From: Pseudaestuariivita atlantica
GTDB lineage: Bacteria; Pseudomonadota; Alphaproteobacteria; Rhodobacterales; Rhodobacteraceae
Direction of reading: 5' to 3'
DNA: 64,000 bases
Assembly (NCBI RefSeq): GCF_001205715.1
Contig: NZ_AQQZ01000004.1
Location: 434,001 to 498,000 of the forward strand
The notes under the pieces: model-generated
Told to the model about the DNA's origin: nothing
Database searches by the model: none
What the model saw: only the letters and a program-made list of their open reading frames with translations
Program-made: the position numbers and the translations under genes
In this document: positions 55,245 through 62,938 of the stretch, piece after piece
How the letters are laid out: each line of letters begins with the position of its first letter
How positions within the stretch are numbered: the first letter of the stretch is position 1

Positions 55245-56840
55245 TCAAGCCAGCGCGAATTCCAGCGGCTTGACCTGCGTGAACAGGCCGGTCGCCTCCA
55301 GCTTCTTCAGCACCGGCGCGGGCGGCTGCGCGTCGAGGTAGAGAAGCGCGATGGCCTCGCCACCCGCCGCCGCGCGGCCCAGGGTGAAGTTGGCGATGTT
55401 CACGCCGTTTTCGCCCATCGTCTGGCCCAGCGTGCCGATGATGCCGGGCACGTCCTCGTTCGTGGTGTAGAGCATGTGCGATCCGACCTCGGCATCGATG
55501 TTGATGCCCTTGATCTGGATGAAGCGCGGTTTGCCGTCCGAGAACACCGTGCCCGCGATCGACCGCTCGCGCTTGGCCGTCACCACGGTGACCTTGATGT
55601 AGCCTTCGAACGCGCCGGACTTGTCCTGGTTGGTGGTCGAGATCTGGATGCCGCGTTCGCGGGCGATCACGGGGGCCGAGACCATGTTCACGTCCGGGTT
55701 CACCCGTTTCATGATCCCCGCCACCACGCTGCAGTTCAGCGCGTCGAGGTTCATCGTCGCCACGCTGCCGTCGTAGAGGATGTTGATCGCCTTGATCGGT
55801 TCGTCCGTCATCTGGCCGATGAACGCACCGAGGTGATCGGCGAGCTTGACCCAGGGGCCCATCACCTTGGCCTCTTCGGCGGTGACGGACGGCATGTTGA
55901 GCGCGTTGGTCACGGCCCCCGTCAAAAGGTAGTCCGACATCTGTTCGGCGACCTGCAGGGCGACGTTTTCCTGCGCCTCGGTCGTGGCCGCGCCGAGGTG
56001 CGGGGTGCAGACGACGTTGGGCAGGTTGAACAGCGGGTTGTCGGTTGCCGGTTCTTCCTTGAACACGTCGAACCCGGCGCCCGCGACATGGCCGGAAGTG
56101 ATGAGTTCGGCCAGCGCCTCTTCATCCACCAGACCGCCGCGCGCGCAGTTGATGATGCGCACGCCCTTCTTCGTCTTGGCGAGGTTTTCACGGCTGAGGA
56201 TGTTCGCCGTCTGCTCGGTGAAGGGGACGTGCAGGGTGATGAAATCGGCGCGCGTCAGCAACTCGTCCAGTTCGACCTTCTCGACGCCCATCTTCTCGGC
56301 CTTGTCGTGGCCGAGGAAGGGATCGTAGGCGATGACCTTCATCTTCAGCCCGCGCGCGCGGTCGCAGACGATGCCGCCGATATTGCCCGCGCCGATCACG
56401 CCCAGCGTCTTGCCGGTCAGTTCGACGCCCATGAATTTCGATTTCTCCCACTTGCCCGCATGGGTCGAGGCACTGGCCTCGGGGATCTGGCGGGCGACGG
56501 CGAACATCAGGGCGATGGCATGTTCGGCGGTGGTGATCATGTTGCCGAAGGGCGTGTTCATCACGATCACGCCTTTCTTCGAGGCTTCGACCTTGTCGAT
56601 GTTGTCGGTGCCGATCCCGGCGCGGCCGATGACCTTCAGCTTGTCGGCGTGGCGCAGGATGGTTTCGGTGACCTTGGTCGCGGACCGGATGGCGAGGCCA
56701 TCGTACTGGCCGATGATCTCGGCCAGTTTTTCCTTGTCCTTGCCTACGTCGGGCATGAAGTCGACATCGATACCGCGGTCGCGGAAGATCTGGACGGCGG
56801 TTTCCGAAAGCTTGTCGGAGACGAGAACCTTGGGGGCCAT
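55245..56840 (-). CDS. serA: D-3-phosphoglycerate dehydrogenase
   Basis: First enzyme of serine synthesis, oxidising 3-phosphoglycerate with NAD. The 531-residue long form has the NAD-binding Rossmann domain with GVIGAGNIGG, RGGLVDEEAL, the catalytic histidine in PHLGAATTEAQ, then an intervening (ASB) domain and a C-terminal ACT domain (from about 455) expected to bind serine. A GGAG site precedes the ATG. serC lies 95 bp upstream on the same strand, with a palindromic repeat between. Confidence 0.95.
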   Translation of the reverse strand: MAPKVLVSDKLSETAVQIFRDRGIDVDFMPDVGKDKEKLAEIIGQYDGLAIRSATKVTETILRHADKLKVIGRAGIGTDNIDKVEASKKGVIVMNTPFGNMITTAEHAIALMFAVARQIPEASASTHAGKWEKSKFMGVELTGKTLGVIGAGNIGGIVCDRARGLKMKVIAYDPFLGHDKAEKMGVEKVELDELLTRADFITLHVPFTEQTANILSRENLAKTKKGVRIINCARGGLVDEEALAELITSGHVAGAGFDVFKEEPATDNPLFNLPNVVCTPHLGAATTEAQENVALQVAEQMSDYLLTGAVTNALNMPSVTAEEAKVMGPWVKLADHLGAFIGQMTDEPIKAINILYDGSVATMNLDALNCSVVAGIMKRVNPDVNMVSAPVIARERGIQISTTNQDKSGAFEGYIKVTVVTAKRERSIAGTVFSDGKPRFIQIKGINIDAEVGSHMLYTTNEDVPGIIGTLGQTMGENGVNIANFTLGRAAAGGEAIALLYLDAQPPAPVLKKLEATGLFTQVKPLEFALA

Positions 56841-56861
56841 GGAGGCACTCCTTTCTATGGC

Positions 56862-56932
56862 GGGGGTCGGCTGGCGAGCAGCCGACCTACAGGGGGAAGG
56901 GGCGGGTAGGTCGGGTGATTTCACCCGACCCC
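56862..56932. repeat. double GTAGGTCGG-type palindrome between serC and serA
   Basis: Two hairpins, GTCGGCTG...CAGCCGAC and GGTAGGTCGGGTG...CACCCGACC, joined by a purine-rich linker. The same two-palindrome layout as at 8217-8287. It fills most of the gap between serC and serA and may change the relative amount of the two products. Confidence 0.8.
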
Positions 56933-56935
56933 GTT

Positions 56936-58087
56936 TCAGGCAGCCTGAGCGGTGATTTCGGCGTCGAAGGCGGCGGCAAGCCATGGCAGCATGGCGTCGA
57001 TATCCGACGTCTCCACCGTGGCACCGCACCAGATGCGCAGGCCCGGAGGGGCGTCGCGGTAGGCGCCGATGTCATAGGCGATGCCGTCCGCTTCAAGCCG
57101 CTTGGCCACCGCCTTGGCAAAGGTCGCGCCGTCACCGATGCGGGGATCGGTGAATTTCAGGCAGACCGAGGTGTTCGACCGGGTCGCTGGGTCCTCGGCG
57201 AGGAAATCGATCCAGTCATGCGCCGCGACGAAATCGGCGATCGCGGCGGCGTTTGCATCGGCGCGGGCAATGAGGCCCGAAAGCCCACCGACCGAGCGCG
57301 CCCAGTCAAGACAGTGCAGGTAATCCTCGACGCACAGCATCGAAGGCGTGTTGATCGTCGCCCCGGAAAAGATGCCGTCGATCAGCTTGCCGCCTTTGGT
57401 CAGGCGGAAGATCTTGGGCAGGGGCCATGGCGGCGTGTAGCTTTCCAGCCGCTCCACCGCGCGGGGGCTGAGGATCAGCATGCCATGCGCCGCTTCACCG
57501 CCCAGCACCTTCTGCCACGAGAAGGTCGTCACATCGAGCTTGTCCCATGGAAGGTCCATCGCGAAGGCGGCGGAGGTCGCGTCGCAGAGCGTCAGGCCCG
57601 CGCGGTCCGCCGGGATCACGTCACCGTTCGGCACCCGCACGCCCGAGGTCGTGCCGTTCCAGGTGAAACACACATCCGCGTCCCAATCGACGGCGGTCAG
57701 GTCGACGATCTGGCCGTACTCGGCGGTCGTCACCTTGGCATCGAGTTTCAGTTGCTTGATCGCGTCGGTGACCCAGCCGGAGCCGAAGCTTTCCCATGCC
57801 AGCATCTCGACCGGGCGGGCGCCCAGCATCGTCCACATCGCCATCTCGTAGGCGCCGGTGTCCGAGGCGGGCACGATCCCGATCTTGTAGTCTGCGGGGA
57901 TGCCCAGCACCTCGCGCGTGCCTTCGATGGCCGCTTTCAGCTTGTCCTTGCCCACGGCGGCGCGGTGCGACCGGCCAAGGGCGGCGTCGGACAGCTTGTC
58001 GAGCGTGAAGGCAGGGGGTTTGGCGCAGGGGCCAGAAGAAAAACGCGGGTTTGCCGGCCGCGCAGCCGGTTGTCGTGTATCGGTCAT
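56936..58087 (-). CDS. serC: phosphoserine aminotransferase
   Basis: PLP enzyme that makes 3-phosphoserine from 3-phosphohydroxypyruvate. The 383-residue protein is of the alphaproteobacterial type, with [14 protein letters not shown] at the start, the PLP lysine in [13 protein letters not shown], and [13 protein letters not shown] for phosphate binding. It is the first gene of serC-serA and has a structured leader upstream. Confidence 0.93.
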   Translation of the reverse strand: MTDTRQPAARPANPRFSSGPCAKPPAFTLDKLSDAALGRSHRAAVGKDKLKAAIEGTREVLGIPADYKIGIVPASDTGAYEMAMWTMLGARPVEMLAWESFGSGWVTDAIKQLKLDAKVTTAEYGQIVDLTAVDWDADVCFTWNGTTSGVRVPNGDVIPADRAGLTLCDATSAAFAMDLPWDKLDVTTFSWQKVLGGEAAHGMLILSPRAVERLESYTPPWPLPKIFRLTKGGKLIDGIFSGATINTPSMLCVEDYLHCLDWARSVGGLSGLIARADANAAAIADFVAAHDWIDFLAEDPATRSNTSVCLKFTDPRIGDGATFAKAVAKRLEADGIAYDIGAYRDAPPGLRIWCGATVETSDIDAMLPWLAAAFDAEITAQAA

Positions 58088-58200
58088 GATACCCTTCCAG
58101 ATATATGCCCCTCGTTGGGGAGGGGTGTCCCACGGACGGGGGTATGGCCATCGCGCGGGGGGCGCAAGCCCAAATGGCGCAGCCGTGCGGTGCGTCGCGG
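58088..58200 (-). promoter_or_regulatory. serC 5' leader with hairpin, candidate serC RNA motif
   Basis: On the minus strand just upstream of the serC ATG are GGAAGGG, then going upstream an AT-rich ATATAT, a CCCCT...AGGGG hairpin (58108-58125) and further GC-rich repeats. A conserved serC leader RNA is known from alphaproteobacteria. This leader has a comparable position, but I could not match its consensus from memory. Confidence 0.35.
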
Positions 58201-58296
58201 CGTTATGCGCGGATCGGTGCCGCCCATCGGAAACATGCGGTCACGCTGCGGCGGCGCAGAGGCCACGCGGGCGCACATCCGCCAACGTTGTATTCC

Positions 58297-58326
58297 TTGA
58301 CGCACGGCATCGCCGGTTCCTAAACA
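58297..58326 (+). promoter_or_regulatory. candidate promoter of the LuxR-type gene
   Basis: TTGACG and TAAACA separated by 18 nt, about 40 bp upstream of the start codon. The -10 match is weak. Confidence 0.4.
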
Positions 58327-58363
58327 GGAGTCCCATTTTAGTTAACGCACAGAATTCAGGCGT

Positions 58364-59227
58364 ATGACGCATTTCAGAACATCAAGCCCGCCAGAGGCGC
58401 GGGCCTGTCCCGAGTCCCTGCACGATTTCCTTCAGGCGCTCGAACGCACGGAAACGTCCGAGGATGTCTGGACCCTGATCGTCGGGCTGGCGGCGTCGGT
58501 CGGCCTGCCGGTCGTCGATTACGTCTGCGCGTCGGATTTCCAGAACTGGGAACAGGTGCAATTCATCCGCACCACCATTTCGTCGGACTGGATCGCCATG
58601 GCGCAGGCCAATCCCAAGGTGCGCAAGTATTCCACGTTCCGACAACATTCGGTCTTTCACCTGACGCCGCTGAAGATCGGGCTTGCCTATGCCGACAGGT
58701 ATCCGGACATGACCGCCGACCGGCTGGAGATGCAGCACCTCGCGGCGCGGTTCGGGTCGCGGGCGGCATGGGTCATTCCGCTGCGGATGGAGGTGCCGGG
58801 GCAGGCGGCGCACCTGCTGTTCGGCGGCGATTACGAGGCCGGTGCCTTCGACGCCCTGATCGACCGGCATGGCTGGACGCTGCACGCGGCGGCCCTCAGC
58901 GCGCACACCCGGTACACGGAGCTGTTCAAGGCCGAGTTCTGCGACCGCAACATGCTGAGCGGGAAGCAGCGCGAATTGCTGACGCTGCTGGGGCAGGGGC
59001 TTCAGGACAAGCAGATCGCGCACGCGCTGGGCGTGTCCTTTTCCACCGTGCGGCAGCGGATCTCGCTGATCCAGAAGAAGACCGGCACCACCAACCGGGC
59101 CGAGGTCGCCGCGCTGGCGATGCGGATAGGGCTGGTGCCCGACCCGCTTATCAAGAACCACGAAACCGACCTGACGGTGTTCCTGAGCACGGGCGACGGC
59201 AAGAAAGGAAAAGAGACGCGCGGGTGA
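58364..59227 (+). CDS. LuxR-type solo transcriptional regulator
   Basis: Protein of 287 residues: an N-terminal autoinducer-binding-like domain (about 20-180) and a C-terminal LuxR helix-turn-helix (about 205-265, LSGKQRELLTLLGQG...HALGVSFSTVRQR). Counting from the conserved W76, the positions of the AHL-binding Tyr61, Asp70 and Pro71 of TraR hold A80, Y89 and S90, so a classical acyl-homoserine lactone is doubtful. No luxI gene is nearby. It sits between serC and serB, and serine-pathway regulation is possible but unproven. Confidence 0.85.
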   Translation: MTHFRTSSPPEARACPESLHDFLQALERTETSEDVWTLIVGLAASVGLPVVDYVCASDFQNWEQVQFIRTTISSDWIAMAQANPKVRKYSTFRQHSVFHLTPLKIGLAYADRYPDMTADRLEMQHLAARFGSRAAWVIPLRMEVPGQAAHLLFGGDYEAGAFDALIDRHGWTLHAAALSAHTRYTELFKAEFCDRNMLSGKQRELLTLLGQGLQDKQIAHALGVSFSTVRQRISLIQKKTGTTNRAEVAALAMRIGLVPDPLIKNHETDLTVFLSTGDGKKGKETRG

Positions 59228-59239
59228 ACCGCGCGTCTC
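59213..59239 (+). terminator. hairpin overlapping the stop of the LuxR-type gene
   Basis: GAGACGCGCGG-GTGAA-CCGCGCGTCTC, an 11-bp perfect stem containing the stop codon in its loop. No T run follows. Confidence 0.5.
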
Positions 59240-59632
59240 CAGTAGGCCCTTGGACATTGGGATACGGGATCGCGGCGCCTGCCAATGCAGGTCTTGAAGG
59301 CCGCGCCCGGCACCCTGCTGCGGTGTTGGGGAATACAGCATGTCCGGGGCCATGCGCGCCGGTTCTGGAACAGCCTCACTCTACCGTTCCGCGACTTTTG
59401 CGCATGTCTTGGTGATTTGGTGCGTTACGATGGCCCCGCGGGGCCGAAAGGGATGGTTGAAATGGGTTGCCTGAACACTCCGGTACCAATTGGGATGTTT
59501 CGACGGTAGCGGCCCGCAAGCGACCGGGAAATGTAGCAAAATTGGCATAACGTGGGGGTCGGCTGGGTGCAGGTGCTCTGGCCGCGGGGCGCGGGCTGGA
59601 TTATGCAGCGCGCGACAGGACCGGAGGCCCGC
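59240..59632. other. intergenic region upstream of serB
   Basis: About 390 bp without a supported gene. It holds a 14-bp palindrome GGCCCCGCGGGGCC near 59432-59445 and an AT-richer stretch with TTGGCATAACG near 59544-59555 that could be part of the serB promoter. Nothing else seen. Confidence 0.5.
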
Positions 59633-60505
59633 ATGTTCACCACCATCCTCACCGCGCGTCCCGGCGCGCTTGATCCCGCGCTGGCGCACAGCCTGCGGAA
59701 CGCTTGGGGTGGCGGAGAGGTGCGCTGGCTGGCCCCGGACGAGGCGGCGGAGTTCGACATCGCCACGCGTCCCGGCAACCTTGCCGAGACGTGGGAGGGG
59801 GTGCAGACGATGGATGTCGACCTCAACGTCCTGCCCGCCGAAGGCCGGCGCAAGAAGATGCTTCTGGCCGACATGGACAGCACCATGATCGAGCAGGAAT
59901 GCCTCGACGAGCTGGCCGATCATGTGGGCGTCGGCGACCGGGTGAAGGCGATCACCGCCCGCGCGATGAATGGCGAGCTGGATTTCGAGGAAGCGATCGA
60001 CGCGCGGGTCGCGTTGCTGGAAGGACAGCCCGACAGCATCATCGAAACCGTTCTGGAAAGCCGCATCACGCTGATGCCGGGCGGGCCGGCCCTGCTGGCG
60101 ACGATGAAGGCGAACGGCGCGCATGCGGCGCTGGTGTCGGGCGGGTTCACGGCGTTCACCGACGCGGTCGCGCGGCGGCTGGGGTTCGACGAACACCGCG
60201 CCAACACGCTCTTGGCCAAGGACGGCGTGCTGACCGGCCGCGTGGCGCGGCCCGTTCTGGGGCGCGAGGCGAAGGTCGAGGCGCTGGAAGAGATCACCGC
60301 GCGGCTGGGTCTGGCACCGGACGACGTGCTGGCGGTGGGCGACGGGGCCAACGATCTGGGCATGCTGGGCCGCGCCGGGCTGGGCGTGGCGCTGCACGCC
60401 AAGCCCGCCGTGCAGGCCGCCTGCCCCGTGCGCGTCAACTTCTGCGACCTGACCGCGCTGTTGTACCTGCAGGGCTATGCGAAGGACGCGTTCGTCGCAG
60501 CCTAG
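59633..60505 (+). CDS. serB: phosphoserine phosphatase
   Basis: Last step of serine synthesis. HAD-superfamily enzyme of 290 residues with the nucleophile motif DMDST (D80, D82) and VSGGF and GDGANDLGML as motifs II and IV. An N-terminal extension of about 75 residues resembles a degenerate ACT domain. A GGAGG site lies before the ATG at 59633, which rules out longer frames. serA and serC are on the opposite strand nearby, so the full pathway is in 5 kb. Confidence 0.93.
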   Translation: MFTTILTARPGALDPALAHSLRNAWGGGEVRWLAPDEAAEFDIATRPGNLAETWEGVQTMDVDLNVLPAEGRRKKMLLADMDSTMIEQECLDELADHVGVGDRVKAITARAMNGELDFEEAIDARVALLEGQPDSIIETVLESRITLMPGGPALLATMKANGAHAALVSGGFTAFTDAVARRLGFDEHRANTLLAKDGVLTGRVARPVLGREAKVEALEEITARLGLAPDDVLAVGDGANDLGMLGRAGLGVALHAKPAVQAACPVRVNFCDLTALLYLQGYAKDAFVAA

Positions 60506-60508
60506 GCC

Positions 60509-62005
60509 TCAACCGTCGTCCTGTGGTGGCAGGTAGTCGAACGCCCAGTTCGAATAGCCGCCGTCGCCACGATACCAGCGCACGTCCTGCCCTGCTACCT
60601 CGCCATGGTTCCAGCGCGGTGTGCCGCCAGTGGCGTGGGCCTGCCGGATCAGCCGCCGCTGCGCCTGACTGTGCAGGATCGCGGCCTTGAGAGCGGGCAG
60701 GTCCCAGCGCGCCCGCACCTCGTCCTGCATGGCGGCGAGCGTGTCGGCATGGGCGGGGTCAGAGGCGAGGTTTTGCGTCTCGTTCGGGTCGGAGGCGAGG
60801 TTGTAAAGGAGGGGCGGGTCGTCTTCGGAATGGATGTATTTCCACGCACCTTTGCGGACCATCACGATGGGCGCGCTTGTCGCCTCGGCAAGGTATTCGG
60901 CACAGATGACGCGGTCTGGGTCGGGGTCGAGTGACAGGATGTCGGTGCCATCGGTGTCGTCCGGTGCCGGGGCGCCGGCGAGCGCGGCGAAGGTGGGCAG
61001 AAGGTCCACAAGCGAGACCGGCGTCTCGCACCGACCGGACGTAATGCCCGTCCCGGCGATCATCAGGGGAACGCGGATGGACGGCTCGTAGAAGTGTTTC
61101 TTGAACCACATCCCGCGTTCGCCAAGGAAATCGCCGTGGTCCGAGGTGAAGAGGATCACCGTGTTGTCCGTCAGCCCCGCGCGGTCGAGCGCGCCCAGCA
61201 CCCTTCCCACGAGGCTGTCGACATAGCTGACCGCGCCGTAATAGGCGCGGCGCGCGCGGGTTACGTCCTCGGTCGAGATCGGCGCGTCGAGCATGCCGAA
61301 ATCGCGCAGGATGCGGACCGAGTGTGCGTCGTGTTCCTTTTCGGTCAGGGCCGGGACGGCGGGGTCGGGGATGGGGGCGTCTTCGTAGAGGTCCCAGAAT
61401 TCCTGCAGGCACAGGTAGGGCTCGTGCGGGTGGGTGTAGGAGACTTGCAGGAAGAACGGCCCGTCCTGCTTTGCGGCGCGGTCATAGAGGTAGCGTTCGG
61501 CATGGAAGGTGACCTCCTCGTCGAACTCGATCTGGACCGAGCGCGCGCAGACGCCCGACACGGTGACCGAGCGGGCGTCGTTCGTGTCGCGCTTGCCCTC
61601 GTCCGCCCAGTTGGGCGCCCACGCGAAGTCGGCGGGGTACAGGTCGGCCGTCAGGCGGTCGTGGAAGCCGTGGTGCTGGTCGGGGCCGATGAAGTGCATC
61701 TTGCCCGACAGCGCCGTGCGGTACCCCGCCGCGGCGAGGTGATGGGCATAAGTGGGGGTGGAGGCCGCAAGCTCGGCCGCGTTGTCATAAGCCCCGATCG
61801 CCGAACAGAGCCGCCCCGCCGCCATCGACGCGCGCGAAGGCGCGCAGAGGGGGAAGTTGCAGTAACAGGTGTCGAACACCTTGCCGCGCGCGGCGAGCGC
61901 GTCGAGGTTGGGGGTGAGGCAGGCGGGATCGCCGTAGGCCCGCAGCACATGCGCGGCAAGCTGGTCGACCTGGAAGAACAGGATGTTGGGGCGGGTGCCG
62001 CTCAC
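60509..62005 (-). CDS. betC: sulfatase, probably choline-sulfatase
   Basis: Alkaline-phosphatase-fold sulfatase of 498 residues. The cysteine to be converted to formylglycine is C54 in CAPSRAS, and metal ligands include D14 (FQVDQLA) and TSDHGDFLG. Long stretches match choline-sulfatases (YDNAAELA, PTYAHHLAAAGYRTALSGKMHF, GPDQHHGF), so release of choline from choline-O-sulfate is the best guess. No choline dehydrogenase or transporter genes are adjacent, and no signal peptide is seen. It overlaps the upstream DUF1523 gene by 4 bp. Confidence 0.78.
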   Translation of the reverse strand: MSGTRPNILFFQVDQLAAHVLRAYGDPACLTPNLDALAARGKVFDTCYCNFPLCAPSRASMAAGRLCSAIGAYDNAAELAASTPTYAHHLAAAGYRTALSGKMHFIGPDQHHGFHDRLTADLYPADFAWAPNWADEGKRDTNDARSVTVSGVCARSVQIEFDEEVTFHAERYLYDRAAKQDGPFFLQVSYTHPHEPYLCLQEFWDLYEDAPIPDPAVPALTEKEHDAHSVRILRDFGMLDAPISTEDVTRARRAYYGAVSYVDSLVGRVLGALDRAGLTDNTVILFTSDHGDFLGERGMWFKKHFYEPSIRVPLMIAGTGITSGRCETPVSLVDLLPTFAALAGAPAPDDTDGTDILSLDPDPDRVICAEYLAEATSAPIVMVRKGAWKYIHSEDDPPLLYNLASDPNETQNLASDPAHADTLAAMQDEVRARWDLPALKAAILHSQAQRRLIRQAHATGGTPRWNHGEVAGQDVRWYRGDGGYSNWAFDYLPPQDDG

Positions 62006-62643
62006 GACTTGCCGCGGAACCAGCGCCGGATACCGCGCCCCTGCTCCCGCGCGTTTTCCCGCGCCATGTAGAGGTTGTCGCTGATGTCATCGAGCGTGGG
62101 GTCGATGCGGTTCGCCTTGAACCTCCGCCAGCGCGACCAGATCGCCCAGACGATCATCAGGAACACGGTGATGATGATGATGTTCAGCCACGGGATCGGT
62201 TTCGACACATCGGGCCCCGCAATCGGGCGCACGCTGATCGCGTTGGGGAAGATCGACAGGAATTCGTTGCGCCAGCCGTAATGGGTGATCAGCACCCATT
62301 GCGGATCGGCCTTGGTGGATTTCAGGTCCGCCGCCTCGGTCTGAAGGTTCTTGGTGTCGAACTTGAAATAGGGCGGCCAGGACCAGCCGGTATCCTCGTT
62401 GCGATAGACCATGGGCCGCCCGTCGCGGCGCACCGACTGGATGAACAGCACGTCGCGGTTGGTCGTGGTCGCGGCATTGCCGCTGTCGGGCGCGGACCAG
62501 AAGATCGAGTTCTCGCCGAAATCGACGCGCTGTTCGAACGTGTCCACGATCCGGGCCACGTCCTTCTGCGGCAGGGTGTAGTGGAAGACGGCCACGACCA
62601 GTCCCCAGAACACGAGAAACAGAAACCAGCGGATATAGATCAT
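62002..62643 (-). CDS. DUF1523 family membrane protein
   Basis: Protein of 213 residues with an N-terminal helix (about 3-22) and a second membrane segment (about 150-168, LNIIIITVFLMIVWAIW). Between them is a periplasmic domain with the family's FGENSIFW, YRNEDTGWSWPPYFKFD and HYGWRNEFLSIFPNA. DUF1523 proteins are mostly from Rhodobacterales and have no known role. Its stop overlaps the start of the sulfatase gene. Confidence 0.85.
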   Translation of the reverse strand: MIYIRWFLFLVFWGLVVAVFHYTLPQKDVARIVDTFEQRVDFGENSIFWSAPDSGNAATTTNRDVLFIQSVRRDGRPMVYRNEDTGWSWPPYFKFDTKNLQTEAADLKSTKADPQWVLITHYGWRNEFLSIFPNAISVRPIAGPDVSKPIPWLNIIIITVFLMIVWAIWSRWRRFKANRIDPTLDDISDNLYMARENAREQGRGIRRWFRGKS

Positions 62644-62665
62644 CACGGAACGCTCCTTCAGGCGA

Positions 62666-62935
62666 TCAGGCGAAATTGGTCAGGTACACGATGACCGACA
62701 CGACAATCACGGGGATAATGTAGACACCGAGGATCAGTTTGCGACGGACCGACCCGTCATATTCTTCCAGCCCGTTGCGCACCCACTGGTCGCGGTCGCC
62801 GGTCATGGCCTCTCCCTCCCACTCCGCCTCCAGCTTCTTGCGGCGGACGGAGCGCGACCAGAGCGACAGGATGATGTAGATGATCGTGAGGAACACGAAG
62901 CCGATCACCAGCAATCGCAGAAGTCCGAAAAACAT
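62666..62935 (-). CDS. small two-helix membrane protein
   Basis: Protein of 89 residues: helices at about 3-25 and 67-87 with a charged central loop (RRKKLEAEWEGEAMTGDRDQWVRNGLEEYDGSVRRK). Both termini probably lie on the same side of the membrane. Family unknown. It is 22 bp from the DUF1523 gene and 3 bp from the preceding gene, so it belongs to the same operon. Confidence 0.7.
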   Translation of the reverse strand: MFFGLLRLLVIGFVFLTIIYIILSLWSRSVRRKKLEAEWEGEAMTGDRDQWVRNGLEEYDGSVRRKLILGVYIIPVIVVSVIVYLTNFA

Positions 62936-62938
62936 CCC

